Shown here: positions 34,337 through 42,624 of the stretch, in pieces | How positions within the stretch are numbered: position 1 is the first letter of the stretch | Layout of the letters: each line of letters starts with the position of its first letter | NCBI GenBank assembly: GCA_905197665.1 | Contig: CAJJZP010000004.1 | Coordinates: 1-64,000, forward strand | Direction: 5' to 3' | From: an uncultured Collinsella sp. | Lineage (GTDB): Bacteria > Actinomycetota > Coriobacteriia > Coriobacteriales > Coriobacteriaceae | Length of the DNA stretch: 64,000 nucleotides | The notes under the pieces: model-generated | The model's database searches: none | What the model saw: only the letters and a program-made list of their open reading frames with translations | What the model was told of the DNA's origin: nothing | Made by a program: the position numbers and the translations under genes

Positions 34337-35170
34337 TTAGCGAATGATGGTCGCGCCGGTCTTGTGCGAGACGTAGACGGCGGCCTTGTTGATTGCAACG
34401 TTGATGAGGATGTAGATGACCGCGATCACCAGATAGACCGACACGAGGGCGTCGTAGTTGGTAATGAGTACGCGGGCGTTTTGCATGAGGTCGGGGTAGC
34501 TCACCACGTAGGCGACGGTGGTGTCTTTGACGACGACCACGAGCTGTGAAATCAACGACGGAATGATAAAGCGAATCGCCTGCGGCAGCACGATTTTAAA
34601 GGTGATTTTAGCTTTGGCGAGACCGAGCGCCTGGGCGGCCTCGACCTGGCCGCGCGGCACGGCATTGACGCCGGCGCGGAAGATCTCGGCAAGCACACCG
34701 GCTGCAGCGAGCGCGACGGGAAGCGTGAGCATCCAAAACGACGGCAGCGCGATCTTGTACTGGGGCAGCACCAAAAAGAAGAAGTAGATGAACAGTAGGC
34801 TCGGCACGCCACGGAAGAAATCGGTGAGCACGCGGCAGACCAGCTGCAGCGGCTTGATGTCGCTGGTGCGGCCGAGCATGAGGGCCAGACCCAGTACCAG
34901 CGCGATGGCGCCAGCGGTGAGCGCGACCTTTACCGTGCCCTCAAAACCGGCAAGTAAGAACTTCCAGGTAGTGAGGTGCGTAAAGAAATACCAATAGTGG
35001 ACTGAAAGCTGACCGGTCACATAAAAGCGCTGCAGTACCAGAGCGATGAGCGCGGCCACGGCAACAAGTGAAATGGCGGTGCCGACGCGAATCTTGGCGC
35101 GCATCTTGGGGCCGGGAGCCTCGTAGAGCGCATCGCGCATGGTGAGCGCGGAGGTGGAGTGCTTGCTCAT
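34337..35170 (-). CDS. Polar amino-acid ABC importer permease (GluD-like)
   Basis: A 277-residue permease with a soluble N-terminal stretch, one TM at about 30-50 and the PAAT inner-membrane domain with the EAA loop (EIFRAGVNAVPRGQVEAAQALGLA). The C-terminal half ends in TM helices to the last residue. It overlaps the next upstream permease gene by four bases, so translation is coupled. The pair probably forms a heterodimeric channel. Confidence 0.9.
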   Translation of the reverse strand: MSKHSTSALTMRDALYEAPGPKMRAKIRVGTAISLVAVAALIALVLQRFYVTGQLSVHYWYFFTHLTTWKFLLAGFEGTVKVALTAGAIALVLGLALMLGRTSDIKPLQLVCRVLTDFFRGVPSLLFIYFFFLVLPQYKIALPSFWMLTLPVALAAAGVLAEIFRAGVNAVPRGQVEAAQALGLAKAKITFKIVLPQAIRFIIPSLISQLVVVVKDTTVAYVVSYPDLMQNARVLITNYDALVSVYLVIAVIYILINVAINKAAVYVSHKTGATIIR

Positions 35171-35826
35171 CGGAGGATCCTCACCTTCTTATCGATATAG
35201 TTGCCAATGTGGCTCACCACAAAGGCTGTGCCCAGGTAGCCGAGCGCCGAGATAAAGAACGCGGCGACGCCGCCGAGCGAGCGCGTGTTGATGTAGCTCA
35301 CCACGCCGGTGAGCTCCTGCGGTTTCAGCGGCACCTGACTGCCGAGCGCGGTGGTGAGCATGACGGCGATAAAGAGGTTGGTCATGGGCAGCACGCTCGA
35401 GCGCAGCGCCTGCGGAATCACGATCTTGGCGAGGATACGGCTGAAGCTCATGCCCAGCGAGCGGGCGGCTTCCACCTGGCCGACACCGACGGTGTTGATG
35501 CCGCTCATAAAGTTCTCGGAGCCAAAGGCAGAACCCAAGAGCACTGTGGCGACGATGACGCAGGTGCGGTAGGGCAGGACGACCTTGAGCGGCGGCAGCG
35601 CGTAGACGACGATAATGAGCAGCGCGATGCCGGGGATGTTACGGAAGACCTGGACATACAGGTCGCCAAAGACGCGCAGCGGCTTGAGCGGCGACACGCG
35701 CATCACGGTGACGGCGACGGCCAACACCATGGCGATGGCAAACGACTCAAGCGTCATGCCCCAGGTTGCTAGCAGCGCGTCAATGTAGTTCTGGCCATAG
35801 AGCGACCAGAGCTCGGAGAGACTCAT
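35167..35826 (-). CDS. Polar amino-acid ABC importer permease (GluC-like)
   Basis: A 219-residue permease with five TMs; the EAA loop reads ENFMSGINTVGVGQVEAARSLG. It starts in the four bases that overlap the preceding permease gene. A partial terminator lies between it and the binding-protein gene, which would make less permease than binding protein. Together with the neighbour it makes the membrane channel. Confidence 0.9.
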   Translation of the reverse strand: MSLSELWSLYGQNYIDALLATWGMTLESFAIAMVLAVAVTVMRVSPLKPLRVFGDLYVQVFRNIPGIALLIIVVYALPPLKVVLPYRTCVIVATVLLGSAFGSENFMSGINTVGVGQVEAARSLGMSFSRILAKIVIPQALRSSVLPMTNLFIAVMLTTALGSQVPLKPQELTGVVSYINTRSLGGVAAFFISALGYLGTAFVVSHIGNYIDKKVRILR

Positions 35827-35850
35827 GCGGACCTCCCGCCGATAAGGAAA

Positions 35851-35876
35851 GGGGCTCCCGTGTGTACGGAAGCCCC
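35851..35876 (-). terminator. Hairpin between binding-protein and permease genes
   Basis: GGGGCT (35851-35856) and AGCCCC (35871-35876) extend into TCCGT/ACGGA pairing; on the minus strand CCCCTTTCCTTA follows. Probably a partial terminator that sets the ratio of binding protein to permease. Confidence 0.7.
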
Positions 35877-35964
35877 GACAACTCAGTGAAGAAACAGTTT
35901 AGCGCAATAAAGCGCACCGTGCGTTTCCGTATGGTTTCGTTGCGGCCGTTACTAGGCGTGTTGC

Positions 35965-36960
35965 CTAGGCGCCGATCTCGGGCAGCTCGGGAACATTGGT
36001 GTCGCCCGTGCGGTCACCGATGCAGATCTGCCACAGCTCGGTCCAGGTGCCGTCGTCCTCGATCTTCTTAAGGAAGTCGTTGACAAAGGCGACGCCGTCG
36101 GAATCGAGCGGCAGGCCGATACCATAGGGCTCCTTGCTGCCGAAGGGCTTCCCGGCGATCTTATACTTACCGGGCTCGCGGACCAGGGCGCTCTGCTGCA
36201 TGTTGTTGTCGATGACGTAGGCGTCAACGCGACCCTGCTGGAGTGCCTGGCGGGCCTCCTCGTCGGTCTTGAACTCCTGCTGGCTGGCCTTGGGAGCGAA
36301 CTCCTCCAGGATGGCGGGGCCGTTGGAGCCGGACTGGACGGCGACGTTCTTGTCGGCCAGGTCGTCGACGCTCTTGATGTCGTCGTTGTCGGCGAGCACC
36401 AGGATGGCCTGCTGGGTGTAGTAGTAGGGGCCGGCAAAGGAGACGAGCTTCTTGCGCTCGTCAGTGATGGTGTAGGTGGCAAAGACGGCGTCGACCTGGC
36501 CGTTCTGCAGGACGGACTCGCGCGTGTCCGAGGTCACCTGGGTGATCTCGACCTTGCTCTCGCCCAGAATGTAGTTGGACAGAAGCTGTGCGATACCGGC
36601 GTCGAAGCCGCGGGTCTGACCGTCTTTCTCGTTGAGGAGGGAGAAGAGCGTGGAGGTCTGAACGCCACCGATCTTAAAGACACCGGCGTCCTTGACGGCC
36701 GTGGCCCAGGTGCTGGCGGCGATGGCATCGTCATCGGCCTTGGGGCCGTTGTCGACGAGCTTGTCGAATGCCTTAGCGTCGAGCGTGGTGGAAGCCTCGG
36801 CATCTTCGGAGCTCTTGGAAGAGCCGGCGGCGGAACCCTTGTCGGCCTCGGCGCTGGTGTCGGAGCAGCCGGCAAGACCAAGGCCGGCGACGGTTGCGAA
36901 GGTGGCGGCGACGAAGCCGCGGCGGTCGAGAACGACCTGCTGGGAGAGGTTCTTGCTCAT
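35965..36960 (-). CDS. Amino-acid binding lipoprotein
   Basis: A 331-residue substrate-binding protein. The N-terminus carries twin arginines and a lipobox: RRGFVAATFATVAGLGLAGC (about 13-32), so it is exported, likely by Tat, and lipidated at C32. A serine/alanine/acidic linker follows, then the two-lobe SBP domain of type 3 (GVQTSTLFSLLNEKDGQTRGFDAGI, FATYTITDERKKLVSFAGPYYY). Substrate likely glutamine, glutamate or aspartate. It is the first gene of the importer operon, with a promoter just upstream. Confidence 0.92.
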   Translation of the reverse strand: MSKNLSQQVVLDRRGFVAATFATVAGLGLAGCSDTSAEADKGSAAGSSKSSEDAEASTTLDAKAFDKLVDNGPKADDDAIAASTWATAVKDAGVFKIGGVQTSTLFSLLNEKDGQTRGFDAGIAQLLSNYILGESKVEITQVTSDTRESVLQNGQVDAVFATYTITDERKKLVSFAGPYYYTQQAILVLADNDDIKSVDDLADKNVAVQSGSNGPAILEEFAPKASQQEFKTDEEARQALQQGRVDAYVIDNNMQQSALVREPGKYKIAGKPFGSKEPYGIGLPLDSDGVAFVNDFLKKIEDDGTWTELWQICIGDRTGDTNVPELPEIGA

Positions 36961-37003
36961 GGTAGAACACCTTTCTCAATAAAATCCCTAGCGGTTGAGT
37001 AGA

Positions 37004-37033
37004 GTTATACCCTATCGCGCTCAAATGAGTCAA
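37004..37033 (-). promoter_or_regulatory. Promoter of the amino-acid importer operon
   Basis: On the minus strand TTGACT (37033-37028), 18 bases, TATAAC (37009-37004), about 45 bases upstream of the start. Confidence 0.65.
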
Positions 37034-37075
37034 CACGAAATAACTCAGAAACATACTTACCTTATGGGTTATTCA

Positions 37076-37095
37076 ACCTACCAAAAAGGGACAGG
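37076..37095. repeat. GGGACAG-family fragment, copy 6
   Basis: ACCTACCAAAAAGGGACAGG is the left half of the family; the usual right half is missing and the text goes on as TTCACAGGCACC, then CGTGGTGGTTTT, which resembles the right half of the copy at 59634. It looks like a recombinant or half-deleted copy. Confidence 0.65.
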
Positions 37096-37152
37096 TTCAC
37101 AGGCACCTTCGTGGTGGTTTTGACCGATGCAACGGCATGCCTTACTGTTTTG

Positions 37153-37368
37153 TCTCAATCTGTAACATCTGCAGCCATTTTTGCCGAGTAACTGTTACAG
37201 ATTGAGATTTTCTCTTCAGGGGGATTCGAATGTCTCGATCTGTAACAGTTAGACGGCCAAAAGGTCTCTATCTGTTACAGATCGAGACAAAGGTCAGGGG
37301 CAAAGACGGTTTGTCTAGATCTGTAACAGTCAGACGGGAATTCGGGCCATAGATGTTACAGATTGAGA
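37153..37368. repeat. Array of six alternately oriented 15-18 nt repeats
   Basis: The motif TCTCAATCTGTAACA and its variants stand at 37153, 37231 and 37314 on the plus strand and, as reverse complements, at 37193, 37272 and 37354. Starts are separated by 40, 38, 41, 42 and 40 bases. Three perfect or near-perfect palindromes result (15, 18 and about 13 bp arms). The sequences between the repeats (23-25 nt) are unlike each other. No cas gene is in the window. Confidence 0.85.
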
Positions 37369-37384
37369 TAATCGCGCCGCGAAA

Positions 37385-37426
37385 ATAAAAACCTCCGCAG
37401 GGGTGCTTCCCTTGCGGAGGTTTTTT
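37385..37426 (-). terminator. Terminator of dxs
   Basis: AACCTCCGCA pairs with TGCGGAGGTT around a 13-base loop, with T-runs on both sides. It begins at the dxs stop codon and overlaps it. Confidence 0.85.
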
Positions 37427-39206
37427 ACTCGTTAAGTAGCCTTACGGCTTCGGCGGCCATGTTCTCGGCCGTCATGCCGTTCTGAGCGAGCAGCTCGTTG
37501 GGGTCGTAGCGGTCGGGGAAGCCCTTGGCGATGCCGAAGGTGCGCGTGCGCAACGGCGTGCATGCCAGATAACATGCCACGCGCTCGCCCCAGCCGCCGT
37601 CCAAGATACCGTCCTCGAGGGTGACGACAACGCGATGCTCGGCGGCAAGGCTGTCGAGGAACTCGCGGTCGAGCTCGGTTGCAAAGCGCGGGTTGACGAG
37701 CGTGGCCTCGATGCCGTACTCGGCAGTCAGACGGTTTGCCACGCGCTCGCCCAGCTCAAAGAAATCGCCAAGCGCGAGCACGGCAACGTCGCGGCCCTGG
37801 CGCACGACGTTGTAGCGCGCGACGCCGTAATCGTCGCCCTCGGCAGGCGCCAAGTCGGGGCGGCTTACCAGGCCAATGCCCGGCACACGGATCGCTACGG
37901 GATGCTCGCGGTGGTCGAGCGACCAGCTCAGCATGGACAGATATTCCTCCATGCAGGCAGGTGCAAGGTAGTGCATGTTGGGAAGTCCGCCCAGCATGGA
38001 AATATCAAAGAACGAGAGGTGCGTCTCGGACGTGGTGCCAAAGATCGACGCGCCAAATACCAGGATGGTTGCGGGGGCGTCGTTGAGGCACAGGTCGTGC
38101 CACAGTTCGTCGTAGGCGCGCTGCAAAAACGTGCCGTACACACCAAAGACTGGCTTGGCGCCCGAGCGCGCAAGCGCGGTGGCAAAGGTCACGGCGTGTT
38201 CCTCGGCAATGCCCACGTCGACAAAGTGCTTGCCTGCCGCGGCGCGAAGCTCGGGTGTAAAGCCCATGATGTAGGGCGTGGCAGCCGTGATGCCCACAAC
38301 CTGCGGATCGCGCTCGATGGCGGCGCTGAGCGCCTCGCCCGTAATGTCGGCATAGGTGCGCGGCGCAGGCTCGCTCGGATGGCCCGGGCAGAGCTTGCGC
38401 CCAGTCGCCATGTCAAACGGACCCACATGATGCCAGCGCTCGGGGTCGCTCTGGGCTGGCTCAAAGCCCTTGCCCTTTGCGGTGGAGACGTGCAGCACGA
38501 TGGGATGATCGATATCGCGCAGCTCCTGCAGCGTGTCGACCAGGGCCAACACATCGTTGCCGGTGTCCAGATAGCGGTAGTCGAGCCCCATCGCGCGGAA
38601 AACGTTGCGCTCACAGGTGCCGTTGCTGGCGCGTAGCTCGGCCAGATTGCGATACAGGCCACCGTGGTTTTCGGCGATGGACTGGTCGTTATCGTTGACG
38701 ATGATGATCAAGTTGCTGTCGAGTTCGGCGGCATTGTCGAGGCCCTCAAACGCCAAGCCGCCCGAAAGCGAGCCGTCGCCAATGATGGTAATGACGTTGT
38801 ACGTATCGCCCGCCAGGTCACGAGCGTGTGCCAGGCCGCAGCCCAGGCTCACCGACGTGGAGGTATGGCCCATGGCAAACAAGTCGTGCTCGGACTCGTC
38901 GGGATTGGCAAAGCCAGAAGCCTCACCATAACGCTCCGGATCGATATAAGTGTACGCGCGCCCCGTCAGCGCCTTGTGGGCGTAGGTCTGGTGCGAAACG
39001 TCAAAGACAATCTTGTCGATGGGGGAGTTAAACACGCGATGAAGCGCAACCGTAAGCTCAACGACGCCCAGGTTGGGGGCAACGTGCCCGCCGACAGCGG
39101 CGGAGCTTTCGAGGATTGCCTGACGGATCTCGCCGCAGAGCAGCGGAAGCTCGGCGCGGTCGAGAGCCTTGACGTCCTCGGGCGTTGTCGTTTGCGTAAG
39201 CAGCAT
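37425..39206 (-). CDS. dxs: 1-deoxy-D-xylulose-5-phosphate synthase, short divergent form
   Basis: Thiamine diphosphate enzyme that condenses pyruvate and glyceraldehyde 3-phosphate, the first step of the MEP isoprenoid route. At 593 residues it is 30-50 shorter than usual. Seen: GGHVAPNLGVVELTVALH near the N-terminus, the ThDP loop GDGSLSGGLAFEGLDNA, and the Pyr-domain FVDVGIAEEHAVTFATALA. Several common words are changed, such as FDVSHQTYAHK for WDVGHQAYPHK and TLEDGILDGGWGE near the end. It is therefore a real but diverged DXS, or a related transketolase-like enzyme; DXS is more likely. Possible promoter palindromes lie at 39319-39345. Confidence 0.8.
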   Translation of the reverse strand: MLLTQTTTPEDVKALDRAELPLLCGEIRQAILESSAAVGGHVAPNLGVVELTVALHRVFNSPIDKIVFDVSHQTYAHKALTGRAYTYIDPERYGEASGFANPDESEHDLFAMGHTSTSVSLGCGLAHARDLAGDTYNVITIIGDGSLSGGLAFEGLDNAAELDSNLIIIVNDNDQSIAENHGGLYRNLAELRASNGTCERNVFRAMGLDYRYLDTGNDVLALVDTLQELRDIDHPIVLHVSTAKGKGFEPAQSDPERWHHVGPFDMATGRKLCPGHPSEPAPRTYADITGEALSAAIERDPQVVGITAATPYIMGFTPELRAAAGKHFVDVGIAEEHAVTFATALARSGAKPVFGVYGTFLQRAYDELWHDLCLNDAPATILVFGASIFGTTSETHLSFFDISMLGGLPNMHYLAPACMEEYLSMLSWSLDHREHPVAIRVPGIGLVSRPDLAPAEGDDYGVARYNVVRQGRDVAVLALGDFFELGERVANRLTAEYGIEATLVNPRFATELDREFLDSLAAEHRVVVTLEDGILDGGWGERVACYLACTPLRTRTFGIAKGFPDRYDPNELLAQNGMTAENMAAEAVRLLNE

Positions 39207-39318
39207 CGTTGTGGGTTACTCCATGCGAATCGAGCACCGGCGCTCCCTCGGCCGGCACAATTGCACAAAACAGTCTCGCACATTTTGGCGTTTGATATGT
39301 GACGGCGGCGCGGTAATT

Positions 39319-39345
39319 CGCCAATTGGCGGGGCAAAACGTTTTG
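39319..39345. promoter_or_regulatory. Two adjacent 12-bp palindromes between dxs and HD gene
   Basis: CGCCAATTGGCG (39319-39330) and CAAAACGTTTTG (39334-39345) are both perfect and four bases apart in a divergent gap. They look like operator sites. Confidence 0.45.
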
Positions 39346-39434
39346 TCCGATGCCATACTGATATGTTCCATGATGTTTTTATCGATTGTGCACAGGCCGT
39401 GGCTTGTCGCCGGGAGTTGCTGGAAGGAGACAGC

Positions 39435-39971
39435 ATGTCCGATGTCGCTCGTGCCGAGAAAATCGCGTGCGAAGTAGACCATGCTGCCCGTCAACTGGCA
39501 CAGGCGGGCCGTCTGGACCTGACGCGCGAGTTTATCCAGCATGGCGACGTGACGGTGTATACGCATGTGACTTCGGTAGCGCGGGCGAGCCTGTCCTTTG
39601 CCGAGCGCTTGGGCCGTGCTGGCATTTCGGTCGACCGCGCCTCGCTGCTGCGCGGAGCCCTGTTACACGACTACTTTCTCTACGATTGGCACGACCCCGA
39701 CCCGAGCCATCGACTGCACGGATTTCGGCATCCATTTTTTGCCCTGGCGCGTGCCGAGGAAGATTTTGAGCTGACGCCGCGCGAGCGGAATATCATCGTG
39801 CGCCATATGTTTCCGCTGGTACCGGTTCCACCGACGTGTCGCGAGGCATGGATTGTGTGCCTGGCCGATAAATGGTGCGCTCTGTGCGAGACGGTCGCCG
39901 GCCGTCTGCGGCGCAAGGACGAGGCTGACGATGGCGTGAACAGCGAATCGAGCGAAAAGAGGAGAGGGTAG
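39435..39971 (+). CDS. HD-domain hydrolase
   Basis: A 178-residue HD-superfamily phosphohydrolase. The metal pair is LLHDYFLYDW (His-Asp), with H in RHPFFAL and the aspartate in CLADKWCALC. Proteins of this kind cleave nucleotides or phosphates; no substrate can be named. I use the ATG at 39435, after AAGGAGACAGC; the frame runs further upstream without support. The next gene, on the same strand, starts within four bases of its stop. Confidence 0.82.
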   Translation: MSDVARAEKIACEVDHAARQLAQAGRLDLTREFIQHGDVTVYTHVTSVARASLSFAERLGRAGISVDRASLLRGALLHDYFLYDWHDPDPSHRLHGFRHPFFALARAEEDFELTPRERNIIVRHMFPLVPVPPTCREAWIVCLADKWCALCETVAGRLRRKDEADDGVNSESSEKRRG

Positions 39972-39974
39972 ACG

Positions 39975-40994
39975 GTGGAAACCGCGATCGACATGGCATT
40001 TGACGGCGCGACGCTTGCCGCCTGTCCGCTCTCGGCGCTGGTGCTCTCGTTTGCCTTCTACGGTTTTTGCGGCTGGGTGTGGGAGTCGACAGTCTGCGCC
40101 ATGCTCAACCACGGACGATTTGCCAACAGTGGCTTTTTGCTGGGGCCGTGCTGCCCCATCTATGGCGCGGGCGGCATTGCCTGCTGGCTTTTGCTGCGCG
40201 GGATTCCGGATGCCTCGAGCCAGTTTGTCGCCGCGGCGCTTGTATGCAGCGTGATCGAATACATTGTTGGTGTGCTGTTGGAAAAAACAACAGGCGCGCG
40301 CTTTTGGGATTACTCGCACCTGCCGTTTAACTTGCACGGGCGCATCTGTTTGTACTGGGCCTGCGCGTTTGGCTTGGGTGCGTTGTGCATTTGTCGCGTG
40401 CTGGAGCCGGCGGTGTTGGGCCTGCTTGCCCATCTGCCGGTGCTGATTGTGCGGCTGTCCGCCTTTATCGTCGCTGTCGCGATGATGGGCGACGCAGTGT
40501 GTTCTTTGGCCAGCTGGCGTCGCCTGTCCGACCAGCTGGAGTGCGTCCGAGCCGACCTTGCCGACCGCATCAACGAGTCGCTTGCCGATGCCTCGGACTC
40601 CATGCTCGAACGTATTCCCGATTCTACGATTGACTCGGTGGCACAGACGCACATCCGTAGCCGTGCCGTTAACGCGTGGCTGGCCGAGCTGGGTGACGCC
40701 GCGCTCGATGCCCTGCGCGAGAAGGCTTCGATGCCGACGTTTATCGCGGATGGTGCTCGCGGCCTGGCGCTTGCCGCCCGCCGCGTGGCCGATGCCGCGC
40801 CGAGCGTGCCTCATCCGTCGCTCGCCCGTCTCCGTGCCGGCAGGCGAGCGAGCCGTCCGGTGCCGAGCGTGTCGCTCAGCCGCCGCGACCTACGCTTCTT
40901 CAACGCCTTCCCGCGTCTGCGCATCAATCGCTACGAGGGCGTCATCCGAGCTACCGACCTCCGCGACCGAGCCCGCGAGCTGTTCCGGCGCTAG
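39975..40994 (+). CDS. CmpB-like (PF06541) membrane protein
   Basis: A 339-residue protein of the putative ABC-transporter permease family CmpB (PF06541). Five or six TMs lie in the first 180 residues with the family words FYGFCGWVWES, NRGFLLGPCCPIYGAGG-like text and EYIVGVLLEKTTGARFWDYS. A long basic C-terminal part (about 190-339) is soluble and arginine-rich. GTG start at 39975 after GAGGAGAGGGTAGACG. No ATPase lies nearby, so the name does not prove transport. Confidence 0.8.
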   Translation: METAIDMAFDGATLAACPLSALVLSFAFYGFCGWVWESTVCAMLNHGRFANSGFLLGPCCPIYGAGGIACWLLLRGIPDASSQFVAAALVCSVIEYIVGVLLEKTTGARFWDYSHLPFNLHGRICLYWACAFGLGALCICRVLEPAVLGLLAHLPVLIVRLSAFIVAVAMMGDAVCSLASWRRLSDQLECVRADLADRINESLADASDSMLERIPDSTIDSVAQTHIRSRAVNAWLAELGDAALDALREKASMPTFIADGARGLALAARRVADAAPSVPHPSLARLRAGRRASRPVPSVSLSRRDLRFFNAFPRLRINRYEGVIRATDLRDRARELFRR

Positions 40995-41192
40995 CTGGGA
41001 CGGACGCGCTCACGGCTTCCTTGCTCGCGTATTTCCCGTTGGTTTCGCGTCCGTTGCCGCGCCGTTTCCAAGATTGCGGCACCGTTTCCATTCGACAACG
41101 CAGCGTTTAACAACGCCGTATCTGGTCTACACCAGTTGCCCCTCGGCCGCATTATGGGCGCCGACAACGTCCATGCGACCAAGGGGGAGCGA

Positions 41193-42470
41193 ATGTACGA
41201 TACGGGATCGACAACGTTTATGCTCATCTGCACCATGCTCGTGTTTTTAATGACACCGGGTCTGGCGTTTTTCTATGGCGGCCTGTCCAGGCGCAAAAAT
41301 GTCATCAACACCATGCTCATGTGCTTTGGCGCCATTGGCCTGGTCGGTGTGCTGTGGATTGTTGCCGGCTGGTCGCTGGCCTACGGCGGTGACGGCTCGA
41401 GTCCGTTTACTGGAGGCCTTGACCAGCTTCTGTGCCTGCCGGTGCTCAACCAGGTGCTGCAGGCGGCCGAGGGCAACGCCGCGGACGGCGCCGTCTACCC
41501 CCAGATCATCAACATCGCCTTCCAGATGGCGTTTGCCATGATCACCGCCGCCATCGTCACGGGCAGCCTGGCAGGCCGCGTTAAGTTTGGTGCCATGACG
41601 GCCTTTCTGGGCATATGGTTGCTCGTGGTCTATGCGCCGCTCGCCCACATGGTCTGGGGCGGCGAGGGCTCCTTTATCGGTGACATCATCGGCGCGCTCG
41701 ACTTTGCCGGCGGCGACGTGGTGCACATTTCGTCCGGTCTCACGGGCCTGATTCTCTGCCTGATGCTCGGCCGTCGTCGCGGCTTTGGCATGGTGAGCTA
41801 CCGTCCGCATAACGTGCCGTTTGTGGCGCTGGGCGCCGGCCTGCTTTGGTTTGGCTGGTTTGGCTTTAACGGCGGCAGTGAGTTTAAGGCCGACGCCGTG
41901 GCGGCGCTTGCCATCCTTAACACCGTGACGGCCAGCGCGGCGGGTATGGTCTCGTGGCTTGTCGTCGAGCGCGTGCGCACCGGTCGCCCCACGCTGGTGG
42001 GCGCCAGCACCGGTCTGGTCGCGGGCCTCGTGGTGGTCACGCCGGGCGCGGGCTTTGTCGAGCCGTGGGCGGCGCTGGTCATGGGCCTGATCGTCTCGCC
42101 CGTCTGCTACTTGGCTATCAGTCATCTCAAGACCAAGTTTGGCTACGACGATGCGCTCGACGCGTTCGGTTGCCACGGTATCGGCGGTATCTTGGGCGGC
42201 GTGGTCACGGGCCTGTTCTGCGTGCCGGAGCTCTCGTGGACCGGCAAGGGCGGCCTGTTCTACACGGGCGACGTGTCGCTGCTCATCTCGCAAATTTTGG
42301 GCATTGTGGTGACGGTCGCTATTGTACTGGTGCTCGACTTGGCGATCGCCGCGGTGGTCAAGGCGCTGTTCCACGGCAGCCTGCGCGTGGACGAGGCAGA
42401 CGAGGCGCTGGGCCTGGATGCGAGTCAACACGGTGAGAGCGCGTATCCTTCTTTCTCCGGACTCGATTAG
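41193..42470 (+). CDS. amt: Ammonium transporter
   Basis: A 425-residue Amt/MEP ammonium channel with eleven TMs. It carries FFYGGLSRRKNVINTMLM at the N-terminus, FAGGDVVHISSGLTGLI (the D/H region of the conducting pore) and FGCHGIGGILGGVVTGL (the H/G motif of the second pore histidine). The ATG at 41193 follows AAGGGGGAGCGA. The glnK-like gene is 154 bases downstream, the standard amt-glnK arrangement, so PII binds and blocks Amt when nitrogen is plentiful. A nested palindrome separates them. Confidence 0.95.
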   Translation: MYDTGSTTFMLICTMLVFLMTPGLAFFYGGLSRRKNVINTMLMCFGAIGLVGVLWIVAGWSLAYGGDGSSPFTGGLDQLLCLPVLNQVLQAAEGNAADGAVYPQIINIAFQMAFAMITAAIVTGSLAGRVKFGAMTAFLGIWLLVVYAPLAHMVWGGEGSFIGDIIGALDFAGGDVVHISSGLTGLILCLMLGRRRGFGMVSYRPHNVPFVALGAGLLWFGWFGFNGGSEFKADAVAALAILNTVTASAAGMVSWLVVERVRTGRPTLVGASTGLVAGLVVVTPGAGFVEPWAALVMGLIVSPVCYLAISHLKTKFGYDDALDAFGCHGIGGILGGVVTGLFCVPELSWTGKGGLFYTGDVSLLISQILGIVVTVAIVLVLDLAIAAVVKALFHGSLRVDEADEALGLDASQHGESAYPSFSGLD

Positions 42471-42473
42471 CAG

Positions 42474-42579
42474 CGCGGCTTTCCCAAGCACCCGACCTTG
42501 CCCCTCAAACCGTCGCTTGCGTACCGAAGTACGCGGCGCTCCTCTTTCGGGGCAATCTCGGGCACTTGGAAAACCCGCG
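42474..42579. repeat. Nested palindrome between amt and glnK
   Basis: Outer arms 42474-42504 and 42549-42579 pair over about 31 bases (CGCGGCTTTCCCAAGCACCC type, about 24 matches), with GCGTAC-cgaa-GTACGC (42519-42534) as inner stem. It begins four bases after the amt stop. It will fold in the mRNA and may separate amt from glnK expression. Confidence 0.82.
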
Positions 42580-42624
42580 TTATTGAATGGCAATTCATTT
42601 CTTTACTAAAGAGAGGAATTCACT

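Larger units (their letters stand above)
36961..37424. other. Gene-free stretch before dxs (contains repeats)
   Basis: Between the binding-protein gene and dxs (both on the minus strand). It holds the SBP promoter, a partial GGGACAG hairpin, the six-repeat array and the dxs terminator. No open frame with a ribosome site. Confidence 0.65.

Noticed and set aside
37153..37368. Classic CRISPR array
   Set aside because: Repeats are only 15-18 nt, alternate in orientation and no cas gene is present; reported as its own kind of array.
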